The position numbers were made by a program, and so were the translations under genes. Below, in pieces: positions 24,454-32,861 of a stretch of 41,234 nt of DNA (the stretch's first letter is position 1; each line of letters begins with the position of its first letter). Where the stretch lies: the NCBI GenBank assembly GCA_964370185.1, contig CAYJIJ010000014.1, positions 1-41,234 of the forward strand, given 5' to 3'. The stretch comes from CAYJEQ01 sp964370185 (GTDB lineage Bacteria > Bacillota > Clostridia > Oscillospirales > Ruminococcaceae). The notes below the pieces were generated by a model. That model saw only the letters and a list, made by a program, of their open reading frames with translations. It was not told the DNA's origin and made no database searches.

Positions 24454-27006
24454 CTACTCATTAGCAGAGAGTTTCATCTCCTGCCATCTCTCACGGCTGA
24501 TGAGTACCTGCCTTGGCTTAGAGCCCTCAAACGGCCCTACTATGCCTCTTTCTTCGAGCTGGTCAACAATTCTTGCTGCTCTGGCATAGCCAAGTTTTAA
24601 TTTGCGCTGAAGCAGTGAGGTGGAAGCCTGCCCTGCTTCTACAACCACTTCGATCGCGGCAGGTAGCATTTCATCCTCATCCTCAAAGCCACCTCCATCG
24701 GAGGAAGAGCCTTTGCCCTTTTCGACTACTGCACGACGGTCGATTTCTTCAATAACCTCTTCGTCGTATTTGTGCTCTTCGCCCTCTTTAATAAAAGTGA
24801 CAACCTTTTCAACCTCTTTATCACTCACAAAGCATCCCTGCACACGCACTGGTTTTGGATAGCCAACTGGATAAAATAGCATATCCCCCTTGCCGAGTAG
24901 CTTTTCAGCACCCGAGCCGTCCAAGATTGTGCGTGAGTCCACCTGTGAAGACACTGAAAATGCAATACGGGAGGGAATGTTTGCCTTAATTACGCCTGTG
25001 ATTACATCCACCGACGGACGCTGTGTGGCTATTACCAGATGCATCCCTGCCGCCCTTGCCATCTGCGCCAAACGGCAAATCGCATCTTCAACCTCATTTG
25101 GAGCAGCCATCATCAAATCTGCGAGCTCGTCGATAATTATAACTATCTGTGGCATGAATGCAAGCTCGGGGGTGTTTTTAGCAAGTTTATTATATCCCTT
25201 AAGGTCTCTTACGCCATTATCGGCAAACATTTTATAGCGTTTTAGCATTTCATTTACAGCCCAGTTTAGCGCACCTGCCGCCTTGCCAGGGTCGGTAACT
25301 ACTGGTACTAACAGATGCGGAATACCATTATATATTCCAAGTTCAACCACTTTAGGGTCAATCATCAATAGCTTTACTTCATCGGGTGAAGCCTTAAATA
25401 ATAGGCTAATAATAATCGAATTTATACAAACTGATTTACCAGAACCTGTTGCCCCTGCAATTAGCACATGGGGCATCCCTGCTAAATCGGCTATTGCTAA
25501 ATTCCCTGCAATGTCCTTTCCAAGTGCTACCGAAAGTCTGCTCTCGGATTCCACAAATGAGGTGGAGTCTATTATTTCACGCATTGCAACAGGTGTTATA
25601 TTTTTATTTGGAACTTCTATGCCCACTGCCGCTTTATTTGGGATGGGAGCTTCTATGCGCACCCCTGCCGCCGCCAAATTAAGCGCTATATCGTCGGATA
25701 GATTTGTGATTTTGCTTATCTTTACACCTGCCGAGGGTTGTAGCTCATATCTTGTTACCGCAGGGCCACGGCATATTTCGGTAATTCTCGTCTGAACACC
25801 GAAGGACTGGAGTGTATCAACAAGCCTTTGCGCATTGGCTTTGAGCTCCTCGGATATATTCTCGTCGTCGGCATTTTCTCCCTCTTTGAGCAGTGTAACA
25901 GGGGGGAAGGAATAGGGTTGCTTATTCACAGCTTCTTTATCGAGGACTTCCTGTATTTCACTCGTAGCGGAGTCGATTGTTTCTTTAACAAGCACGGGGT
26001 TTTCCGAATTCTTTTGCTCAATGTCTGCCACCTCGGGAGTAGCCGAGGTGTCCATCGGAGGGATTGCGATTGGAGGAGCATCGGCAGGGGGGAGAATGCT
26101 GTGCTCAGCTGTGCCTTTGCCTCTGCCAGTCATATTTTTGATTATATCGTCTATGTATGCAACTTTGCTTTCAGCTTTAACTTCACTTTTTGCTTCTTCG
26201 GGGGAAGTAACAGGATGTGCAGGCATTTCTGAAGTGGGTTCTTTATCCTGTGCAGGCGCTTCTGGCTTTACAGCCTTAGTATTTGTAACAATTTTAAGTG
26301 GAATTTCTTCTGTTTCTTTCACAGGGTCATCTACGGGGACATCAATATTAAACTTGCTCTTTTTAGCCTTATTAGTAGTTTCTTTTGCAGGGGGTTTTTC
26401 CTCTAAAATTTTATCAACATAGGCTTTTTCAATCTCTTTAACAGGCTTTGCCGCCGCAAGATAGAGTCCTTTTAAAGTAGTGCCTGTAATTATCATTAGC
26501 ATAATGAGGGAGAGGAGTACAAGGGTAATGGCGGCACCTGTTTTGCCAAAGAGAGCAAGTAGGGGAAGTCCTAAAGCGGCGCCAAGAAGTCCACCACCTT
26601 TTAAGGCAATTCCTGAGTTCCAAAGCTCGAGTATTTGATTCCAAAGACCTATCTCAATCGGTGCGCCGTAAAAAATTATCTGCACGCCACCACATATTAG
26701 CAGTATGAGTAAAGCACTTTGCCAAATTTTGCTTTTTTGCGAAAGTGTGGGTCTGTCCATTGCAGTAATAACCGCTATGTATATGAGGATGACGGGTATA
26801 AAATACGCCACTCCACCGAAAAGCCCAAACATCGACTTGTGAAGTATAGTCCAAAGACTACTTCCCTCGATAAAGACTATTGCGGCAAGCAGTATGCCAA
26901 AGGCAAAAGTGAATAGCGCATAAAGCTGCATCTTAGCTTTGCGCATTGCCTCCTTTTGCTTAGCAGAAATCCGCCCTGTATTAGTTGTTTTCTTTGTTTC
27001 AGCCAT
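24454..27006 (-). CDS. ftsK: FtsK/SpoIIIE family DNA translocase
   Basis: 850 aa. Four TM helices occupy residues about 28-190 (with RISAKQKEAMRKAK before them). A Pro/Glu/Lys-rich low-complexity linker runs from about 200 to 370. The motor follows: alpha/beta region with RGPAVTRYEL, Walker A GATGSGKS near 515-525, Walker B region IVIIIDELADLMM, and QRPSVDVITG. The C-terminal winged-helix gamma domain (STSLLQRKLKLGYARAARIVDQLEERGIVG, last 70 residues; given here only as its start and end) would read polar DNA motifs. It is a hexameric ATP-driven pump that moves chromosomes across division or sporulation septa. AAGGATGG lies before the ATG. It is the last gene of tepA-ylzJ-uppP-ftsK, echoing the Bacillus tepA-ylzJ-spoIIIE order. 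Confidence 0.96.
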   Translation of the reverse strand: MAETKKTTNTGRISAKQKEAMRKAKMQLYALFTFAFGILLAAIVFIEGSSLWTILHKSMFGLFGGVAYFIPVILIYIAVITAMDRPTLSQKSKIWQSALLILLICGGVQIIFYGAPIEIGLWNQILELWNSGIALKGGGLLGAALGLPLLALFGKTGAAITLVLLSLIMLMIITGTTLKGLYLAAAKPVKEIEKAYVDKILEEKPPAKETTNKAKKSKFNIDVPVDDPVKETEEIPLKIVTNTKAVKPEAPAQDKEPTSEMPAHPVTSPEEAKSEVKAESKVAYIDDIIKNMTGRGKGTAEHSILPPADAPPIAIPPMDTSATPEVADIEQKNSENPVLVKETIDSATSEIQEVLDKEAVNKQPYSFPPVTLLKEGENADDENISEELKANAQRLVDTLQSFGVQTRITEICRGPAVTRYELQPSAGVKISKITNLSDDIALNLAAAGVRIEAPIPNKAAVGIEVPNKNITPVAMREIIDSTSFVESESRLSVALGKDIAGNLAIADLAGMPHVLIAGATGSGKSVCINSIIISLLFKASPDEVKLLMIDPKVVELGIYNGIPHLLVPVVTDPGKAAGALNWAVNEMLKRYKMFADNGVRDLKGYNKLAKNTPELAFMPQIVIIIDELADLMMAAPNEVEDAICRLAQMARAAGMHLVIATQRPSVDVITGVIKANIPSRIAFSVSSQVDSRTILDGSGAEKLLGKGDMLFYPVGYPKPVRVQGCFVSDKEVEKVVTFIKEGEEHKYDEEVIEEIDRRAVVEKGKGSSSDGGGFEDEDEMLPAAIEVVVEAGQASTSLLQRKLKLGYARAARIVDQLEERGIVGPFEGSKPRQVLISRERWQEMKLSANE

Positions 27007-27063
27007 AGCCTACCATCCTTTTAGTTTAGTTATATAGGTATAATCAAAATCCTTTAATCTTTT

Positions 27064-27948
27064 TTAAATTAACCCCATCACAAATTCTTGCACGGGGAAG
27101 CCAAAAAATAAATCCACAGTGCCTATTATCAGCGTGGCTACTCCGAGCACACCTGTATAAATTGCAAAGAGTTTAAATTTATTGTTGGTCACAAGCCATT
27201 TTACTGCCTTTATCGCAATTACGCCAAAGATAAGAGAGGTAATAAATCCTGTTGCCATTACAGGGGTAGAAACATCCGCTACCATGCCGCCACTTACTAT
27301 GTCGTACACTTCGAGGATCACTGCGCCAAGCACGGCGGGGATGCCCATTATAAATGAAAATTCCACCGCAAATTCCTTTGAAAGCCCCCGCATTAGCCCC
27401 ACTGCAACAGTCGAGCCAGAGCGTGAAACCCCAGGAAGTGGCGCAACTGCCTGAATAGTGCCTATTAAAAGCGCATCGGAGGAAGTCATGTTGTCCGCAC
27501 GCTTTCTGCCGCCCGAATTATTGTGCGCCATAAATAAAAGTTGGCTTGTAATTAAAAAGCAAATACCCTCGATGATAATATTATTATCCGTCGATAAAGC
27601 TTCAAATGTGTCCTTTAAAAATAGCACTGCAAAAAGTGGTAGAAGCGAAAGAATAAGCATGAAAATCATCTTTTGTTTTGCCGATATGTATCTAAAGTCA
27701 AACTTAAATCTCACTATGTCCCAAAGCATGAAAAACCCTTCAACAATAAGCTCAAGTATAGTGCGCCAAAAGGCTATAATTACTGCAAACAATGTGCCTG
27801 CATGGACGAGTATCGAGAAGAAAGCTCCTGTTTCGCCGCTGTTTCCAGTGAAATACTGTATTAGCGAGAGATGCCCAGAGCTTGAAACAGGTAAAAACTC
27901 GGTGAGCCCCTGTACAATCCCCTGTATAATGGCGTCAATAATTGTCAT
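27064..27948 (-). CDS. uppP: Undecaprenyl-diphosphatase UppP (BacA type)
   Basis: 294 aa from the preferred start. A longer frame to 28056 reads through an intergenic repeat; the ATG at 27948 has GGGGGA in front and begins MTIIDAIIQGIVQGLTE, the normal UppP N-terminus. Both catalytic motifs are present: EFLPVSSSGHL (residues 17-27; Glu and His) and PGVSRSGST near 170-180 (Ser/Arg). About eight TM helices. It removes a phosphate from undecaprenyl diphosphate on the outer membrane face, recycling the lipid carrier for peptidoglycan and teichoic acid; higher dose gives bacitracin tolerance. It lies 57 nt before ftsK, inserted in the tepA-ylzJ-ftsK neighbourhood, and a hairpin cluster lies upstream. 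Confidence 0.95.
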   Translation of the reverse strand: MTIIDAIIQGIVQGLTEFLPVSSSGHLSLIQYFTGNSGETGAFFSILVHAGTLFAVIIAFWRTILELIVEGFFMLWDIVRFKFDFRYISAKQKMIFMLILSLLPLFAVLFLKDTFEALSTDNNIIIEGICFLITSQLLFMAHNNSGGRKRADNMTSSDALLIGTIQAVAPLPGVSRSGSTVAVGLMRGLSKEFAVEFSFIMGIPAVLGAVILEVYDIVSGGMVADVSTPVMATGFITSLIFGVIAIKAVKWLVTNNKFKLFAIYTGVLGVATLIIGTVDLFFGFPVQEFVMGLI

Positions 27949-27969
27949 AAGTCCCCCAATGTTTAAGTA

Positions 27970-28216
27970 GTGAAGAGTGAAAAGTGAATAGTGAATAGTG
28001 AAGAGTTTCGGAGTTTCGCCTACGGCGAAACGATTTAAAATATGTGGCGTAGCCACACCGAAACCTATTCACTCTTCATTATTACTTTTTTAATTATAAA
28101 TAATACTACGGATTATTTGCACCCCTACAAGGTGATTTACATTGCCTCGCTCTCGTCACTGCGTGACAACCGAGCGAATAGTAAATTATAAATAATGCAA
28201 AAGCATTATTTATAAT
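27970..28216. repeat. Hairpin and tandem-motif repeat cluster between ylzJ and uppP
   Basis: Near-tandem AGTGAATAGTGAA units (27976-28005) have a facing copy at about 28066-28078 (CTATTCACTCTTCA), enclosing the hairpins GTTTCGCC/GGCGAAAC and TGTGGC/GCCACA. Further on are GTCAC/GTGAC with flanking TCGCTC/GAGCGA (28146-28176) and a perfect 14-bp stem with AAAA loop at 28185-28216 that overlaps the ylzJ stop. It likely separates the tepA-ylzJ and uppP-ftsK transcripts, at least partly. Confidence 0.65.
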
Positions 28217-28403
28217 ACTCTCCCGGGCTGAATTTGCTATCTAAATATACCAATGGGTCGGTAGAAATGATACGAGAAATTTTCACCCCTTTATCATCCC
28301 TTACCCCCATAATAAAGCCTTTATCAAAGCTTATACATTCCCCCTCGGGGATATTCTGCTTTTCTCTTAAAAAATCTTCAGGCATAATAGAGTGTATAAT
28401 CAT
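28206..28403 (-). CDS. ylzJ: YlzJ-like small protein
   Basis: 65 aa. The start MIIHSIMP, the central ISFDKGFIMG and RISTDPLVYLDSKFSPGEYY match the YlzJ-like family, small proteins of unknown function found next to tepA in Firmicutes. The ATG overlaps the tepA stop by 4 nt, so translation is coupled. No signal peptide or TM helix is seen, so it is cytoplasmic. Identification rests on both sequence and the conserved tepA-ylzJ-ftsK order. Confidence 0.8.
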   Translation of the reverse strand: MIIHSIMPEDFLREKQNIPEGECISFDKGFIMGVRDDKGVKISRIISTDPLVYLDSKFSPGEYYK

Positions 28404-29230
28404 TTCCTGCTCCCCCTGCTAACTTTAGCCGCGCTTGTGGTTTTGCTTTTTGTGGGAGTTTTAGCCTTAGTGTTTTTCGGAGGAGTTTTCCCCCTGCTTC
28501 TTTTACTCTTATTTTCTTCAGTGACACTTTTATTCTCTTCTATCAATGAATAAAGCTCATCTATTGCATCAGTAAGGCCGCCAAGCTTATCTATAAGCCC
28601 TACTTCCACCGCTTTTTGCCCATCAATAACCGTGCCAACATCCATTACAAGCTCACCCGTATTCATCATCAAATCCCTAAAGTCATCGGCGCTTATCTGC
28701 GAATTTTCGGTGACAAATCTTACAATTCGCTCCTGCATTTTGTCAAAATAGGACAATGTTTGTGGAACTCCGAGCACAACTCCGTTCATTCGCACAGGGT
28801 GTATCGTCATAGTGGCAGAGGGTGCAATATATGAAGTTTTGGCACTGCATGCAAGCGGTACGCCTATCGAGTGCCCCCCACCTAAAACAAGTGATACAGT
28901 GGGTTTTTTCATGCCTGAAATTAGCTCGGATATCGCAAGTCCTGCTTCAACATCGCCACCCACGGTGTTTAATATAATAATAAGCCCCTCAATGTCTGGG
29001 TCCTGAGCTATTGCTACAAGTTGTGGTATCACATGCTCATATTTGGTAGTTTTATTCTGTGCAGGCAATGTATAATGCCCTTCTATCTGACCCACAATCG
29101 TAAGACAGTGAATTACATACTTACCCTTAGCAGGCGTAATCGAGCCGGTTTTCTCTATTAGCTCGGCTTGCTCTGTCTGCTCTTCGCTAACCTCTTGCTG
29201 TGTGCTGTTTTCAGTCTTTTTTTTACTCAT
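28400..29230 (-). CDS. tepA: TepA-like ClpP-fold serine protease
   Basis: 276 aa from the preferred ATG (MSKKKTEN), which has AAGGAG 9 nt upstream; the frame stays open to 29275, without a ribosome site there. The ClpP/crotonase fold is clear: IILNTVGGDVEAG (oxyanion region), GGGHSIGVPLA with Ser121, and TIHPVRM with His144, the expected spacing from the Ser. The C-terminal GLIDKLGG is also conserved. Bacillus TepA is linked to protein translocation/spore protein turnover. Odd here are a Gln/Glu-rich N-terminal extension and a strongly basic Lys/Thr/Ser/Pro-rich tail of about 40 residues, histone-like in composition. It is first in the tepA-ylzJ-uppP-ftsK cluster. Confidence 0.9.
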   Translation of the reverse strand: MSKKKTENSTQQEVSEEQTEQAELIEKTGSITPAKGKYVIHCLTIVGQIEGHYTLPAQNKTTKYEHVIPQLVAIAQDPDIEGLIIILNTVGGDVEAGLAISELISGMKKPTVSLVLGGGHSIGVPLACSAKTSYIAPSATMTIHPVRMNGVVLGVPQTLSYFDKMQERIVRFVTENSQISADDFRDLMMNTGELVMDVGTVIDGQKAVEVGLIDKLGGLTDAIDELYSLIEENKSVTEENKSKRSRGKTPPKNTKAKTPTKSKTTSAAKVSRGSRK

Positions 29231-29378
29231 ATAATAAAGCTCCTTATTTAAAAGTTTATTATCAAGTATTTCCAAAAAGCTAAAATTTATGCTATAATTA
29301 GCTATGTTTTTCGGTTGCCATAAAGATGGCGAGAAAAACAGTGCTCAAATAAAAGTATAATAATCCGCATACACGATT

Positions 29379-29408
29379 ATTATAGCATCTTTAAGTAAAA
29401 TAAGTCAA
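29379..29408 (-). promoter_or_regulatory. Promoter of the tepA cluster
   Basis: On the minus strand: TTGACT (plus 29403-29408), 18-bp spacer, TATAAT (plus 29379-29384), giving a leader of about 140 nt to the tepA ATG. The -10 lies in a TATAATAATC/GATTATTATA dyad (29356-29384), whose other arm reads TATAAT on the plus strand and may serve ispE, though I see no good -35 there. Confidence 0.6.
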
Positions 29409-29449
29409 ATAAATTAAGCGGTTTTGGTTGTCTAAAAAAGGAGGAAAAA

Positions 29450-30325
29450 ATGCAAAAAATAGTTTTAAAAGCATATGCCAAGATAAATCTATCCCTCGAT
29501 ATACTCGGGAAAAGGGCGGACTCTTATCATGAAATAGAAACTATTATGCAAAGCATTTCACTTCATGATAAAATTAAAATCACAAAAACAACTGATGAAA
29601 ATATAAAAATAAGCGGAAGCGATAAAGAGATAGAATGGGACGAAACCAACCTCGTGCACAAAGCCGCCGCCGCTTTTTTACATAAAATTAAAAGACCAAT
29701 AAAAGGTTACGCCATTGATGTTATAAAAAATATACCCTCGCAGGCAGGAATGGGTGGGGGCAGTGCCAACGCCGCCGCCGTGATAATGGGAATGAATATA
29801 ATGCATGGGAATTTGCTTTGCGAAAAAGAGCTCTTGGATGTGGGGCTCTCACTCGGGGCGGATGTGCCATTTTGTATCATAGGTGGCACAAAACTCTGCC
29901 GTGGAATAGGCGAGATAATGAGTGAAGTAAATTCATTTCCTAAATGCTTTATAGTGATAGCTAAGCCTACCAAAGGAGTGAGCACAAAGGAGTGCTTTGA
30001 AAGCTATCATAAGAATAAAACATCCCATCGTCCAAACACGAAAGAGCTAATAAAAGCACTCGAAACTAAAAATCTGCACGAAATGGCTAAAAACGCTATA
30101 AATGTATTTGAAGAACATGCTAAAATAGAAGAAATACACACCGCAAAGCGAATGATGAGGGAGCAGGGTGCTATTTTTACACTTATGACGGGCAGTGGCT
30201 CGGCGGTTTATGGGGTGTATGACTGCATGGACAAAGCCACCAAAGCAAAAAACGAACTTCAAAAAAATCTGCCATATGCAGAGATTGCCACGCCTAAAAA
30301 TGCAGGGGTGGAAGTGGAACAGTAA
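29450..30325 (+). CDS. ispE: 4-diphosphocytidyl-2-C-methyl-D-erythritol kinase
   Basis: 291 aa, a GHMP-superfamily kinase. It phosphorylates CDP-methylerythritol in the non-mevalonate (MEP) pathway to isopentenyl diphosphate, in the cytoplasm. Visible are the N-terminal AYAKINLSLDILGKR with Lys11, the ATP-binding GHMP loop IPSQAGMGGGSANAAA (residues 95-110), and SLGADVPF with the catalytic Asp138, and the C-terminal MTGSGSAVYGVY motif. AGGAGG lies directly before the ATG. It supplies precursors of undecaprenyl lipids that UppP and PopT recycle. It lies alone, 181 nt before recG, with a hairpin between them. Confidence 0.96.
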   Translation: MQKIVLKAYAKINLSLDILGKRADSYHEIETIMQSISLHDKIKITKTTDENIKISGSDKEIEWDETNLVHKAAAAFLHKIKRPIKGYAIDVIKNIPSQAGMGGGSANAAAVIMGMNIMHGNLLCEKELLDVGLSLGADVPFCIIGGTKLCRGIGEIMSEVNSFPKCFIVIAKPTKGVSTKECFESYHKNKTSHRPNTKELIKALETKNLHEMAKNAINVFEEHAKIEEIHTAKRMMREQGAIFTLMTGSGSAVYGVYDCMDKATKAKNELQKNLPYAEIATPKNAGVEVEQ

Positions 30326-30463
30326 TTTTTTATTTCGCTTTATTATAGCCGAATAAAAGCAGTTTTGAGAATTTTAGAGATAATCGAAACTAAGCGGTTA
30401 TATTTTATTTACTTAATAATTGCGAATCAATGCCAACAACTTAAGAAAACTATCCCGTATATC

Positions 30464-30489
30464 TTTTCCACCCCGTACGAGGTGGAAAA
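30464..30489. terminator. Hairpin between ispE and recG
   Basis: A 9-bp stem TTTTCCACC/GGTGGAAAA with loop CCGTACGA. No T-run follows on the plus strand; similar C/T-rich-arm hairpins lie at 1587 and 4347. Confidence 0.5.
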
Positions 30490-30545
30490 AATAGAAAAGA
30501 AGTGTTTTGCTTATGGCTATGAGAATTTTACAAAGGAGTGAAAGA

Positions 30546-32591
30546 ATGGACATCACCTTTAAAACGGATATAAAATATCTAAAAGGAGTTGGCGAAAAGC
30601 GTGCTAAGCTATATCAAAAACTCGGCATAGAAAATGTAGGCGAGCTTATATGCTACTACCCAAGGAGCTATATTGATGCCACTTCACCCTCGGAAATAAC
30701 CACCGCTTCAAGGGAAGAAAATTCCGTGCTAAAGCTTACAATAGAGCACAAGGGCAGTGAAAGAGTGATAAGAAAAGGGCTCTCTATCACAAAGGTAGCC
30801 GCATATGACGAAAGCTCAGGAGTGAGCATAACATTTTATAATGGTAAATTCACAGTGGATAAGCTCAAAGAGGGGGAAACATACTATTTCTATGGCAGAA
30901 TAAGCGGAAGTCTGCTCCGTCCCGAGCTTTCCTCCCCAGTGCTTTTGGGTAATGAAGATATAAGTGGAATGATACCAATTTATCCACTCACAGCAGGGCT
31001 TACCTCTAAAATGATTGCTTCAAATATAAAGCAGGCATTAGAGAGGTTATCAGAAAAAATCCCCGACCCTCTTCCGCAGTCGGTGCGAAGTGAAAACAAA
31101 CTCTGCCATATCGAATATGCCATAAATCATATACATTTTCCCACCGATAAAGAAGCGGCACAGATAGCGGTGAGAAGACTTGTTTTCCAAGAATTTTTTA
31201 TAATGACCATTGCACTCTCCACTGTGAAAAAAAGGGACAACACCCTCAAGGCAGTATCGCTTAAAGATGTGGATATGACGGGCTATTTTGCGGCACTTCC
31301 TTTTGAACTTACAAAGGGGCAGGCATCAGCGATTGACGATATTATAGATGACTTAAAGCAGACACGACCTATGAGCAGGCTTGTTCAAGGGGATGTAGGC
31401 TCGGGTAAGACAGCCGTTGCGGCGGCGGCGGCATATTTTGCAAGGCAAAACGGTATGCAGTGCGCAATGATGGTGCCCACTGAAATACTTGCCACACAGC
31501 ATTTTACCACAATGCAAAAGCTTCTTTCGCCACTCGGAGTGCGCCTTGCACTGCTCACTGGAGGGGCAACCGCAAAGGAAAAAAGGGAGATTAAAAAGCG
31601 TTTGATTGATGGTGAAATAGATTTTTGTATAGGCACCCACGCACTTATTACCGAGGATGTAATCTTTAAAAATTTAAGCCTAATTATAACTGATGAACAG
31701 CATAGATTCGGAGTGGCACAACGCACCGCACTTTCCAAAAAGGGCGAGGGTGTGCACACCCTTGTAATGTCCGCCACACCTATTCCAAGGACACTTGCGC
31801 TGATAGTCTATGGCGACCTCGATATTTCACTGATAAAAGAGCTACCCAAGGGGCGCACCCCGATAAAGACCTATGCGATAGATAGCTCAAAGCGCAGTAG
31901 GGCATACAATTATATAAAGCACTATATCGACAATGGCTTTCAAGGCTATATTATCTGCCCAGCTGTCGAGCAGGGGGAAGTGGACTTAGGGCTTAAAACA
32001 GCCACCGAATATGCTAAGGAAATCGCAGAAAAAGAGTTTAGCGGTTACAGGGTTGGGCTTGTGCACGGCAAACTAAAGCAAAAAGAAAAAGATGCAGTGA
32101 TGAACTCCTTTAAAGAGGGTGAAATAGATGTGCTCGTCTCCACCACCGTGGTGGAAGTTGGAGTGGATGTGCCAAATGCTGTGATTATTTTAATCGAAAA
32201 TGCCGATAGATTTGGAATGAGCCAGCTCCATCAGCTCAGAGGGCGAGTGGGCAGGGGGAGTGAGCCGTCAAGCTGTATACTGCTCTCAGATGCCAAAAGT
32301 GATATAGCCAAAGAAAGGCTCTCTGTGCTCTGCCGCAGTAGTGATGGCTTTGAAATAGCGGCGCAGGATTTAAAACAGCGTGGCGCAGGCGATTTTTTCG
32401 GTAGCCGTCAGCATGGCATACCGCAGTTTAAGCTCGCCGATATAAGCCGTGACAATGATATATTAGAGCAGGCGCAAACAAAGGCGAAAGAGTTTTTAGC
32501 AAAAGACCCACTCATAGAAGACCCCGAGCACAGGGGAATAAAAAGTCGTGTGAATTCAATGCTTAAAAGGGTGGGGTACAGGCCGAATTAG
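30546..32591 (+). CDS. recG: ATP-dependent DNA helicase RecG
   Basis: 681 aa from the ATG at 30546, which has AAAGGAG upstream; an earlier in-frame TTG at 30507 is less likely. N-terminal wedge/OB domain (about 1-230; YLKGVGEKRAKLY start and ELICYYPRSYID), then two RecA-like domains: Walker A GDVGSGKT at 282-289, DEQHRFG (DExH box), motif III SATPIPRTL, motif V STTVVEVGVDVPNA, motif VI QLRGRVGRG. The C-terminal TRG part is present (GDFFGSRQHG). It remodels stalled replication forks and branch-migrates Holliday junctions. It is monocistronic here. Confidence 0.96.
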   Translation: MDITFKTDIKYLKGVGEKRAKLYQKLGIENVGELICYYPRSYIDATSPSEITTASREENSVLKLTIEHKGSERVIRKGLSITKVAAYDESSGVSITFYNGKFTVDKLKEGETYYFYGRISGSLLRPELSSPVLLGNEDISGMIPIYPLTAGLTSKMIASNIKQALERLSEKIPDPLPQSVRSENKLCHIEYAINHIHFPTDKEAAQIAVRRLVFQEFFIMTIALSTVKKRDNTLKAVSLKDVDMTGYFAALPFELTKGQASAIDDIIDDLKQTRPMSRLVQGDVGSGKTAVAAAAAYFARQNGMQCAMMVPTEILATQHFTTMQKLLSPLGVRLALLTGGATAKEKREIKKRLIDGEIDFCIGTHALITEDVIFKNLSLIITDEQHRFGVAQRTALSKKGEGVHTLVMSATPIPRTLALIVYGDLDISLIKELPKGRTPIKTYAIDSSKRSRAYNYIKHYIDNGFQGYIICPAVEQGEVDLGLKTATEYAKEIAEKEFSGYRVGLVHGKLKQKEKDAVMNSFKEGEIDVLVSTTVVEVGVDVPNAVIILIENADRFGMSQLHQLRGRVGRGSEPSSCILLSDAKSDIAKERLSVLCRSSDGFEIAAQDLKQRGAGDFFGSRQHGIPQFKLADISRDNDILEQAQTKAKEFLAKDPLIEDPEHRGIKSRVNSMLKRVGYRPN

Positions 32592-32780
32592 CCACACCAT
32601 TTTCAATTGTTATCTCAAAAATAAATCACTAATTGACCATCACATTTATACTGCATATAAAAATGCAAAATCCAAGTCGGGTGTGGGAGGGTAGAGTTCG
32701 CTTAAAGGTGAAATTATCCGTGTATGTATCCCCCACCCACAGATGGCAGGGATTTACCCATAAAAATAGTGAATAAAATA

Positions 32781-32809
32781 TTGCAAAAAGATGTCTAATA
32801 GTTTATAAT
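32781..32809 (+). promoter_or_regulatory. Promoter of the second secreted acidic protein
   Basis: TTGCAA (32781-32786), 17-bp spacer, TATAAT (32804-32809). The hexamers and spacing are identical to those of paralogue 1 (1960-1988), though the spacers have diverged. Confidence 0.7.
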
Positions 32810-32861
32810 TTAATTAACGACAAATTTTTTAGCCAAAAACAAAAATATGGAGGAATTAAAA

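Noticed and set aside
25283..25795. Long plus-strand ORF antisense to ftsK, and similar ones across PFOR (6611-7090) and uppP (27458-27970)
   Set aside because: No ribosome binding sites and no family resemblance; they are shadows of well-supported genes on the other strand.
27976..28005. CRISPR-like repeats
   Set aside because: The AGTGAATAGTGAA units are short and adjacent without unique spacers, and no cas genes are present.
27949..28056. 36-codon N-terminal extension of UppP
   Set aside because: It translates the AGTGAATAGTGAA and hairpin repeats; the ATG at 27948 has GGGGGA and the family N-terminus.
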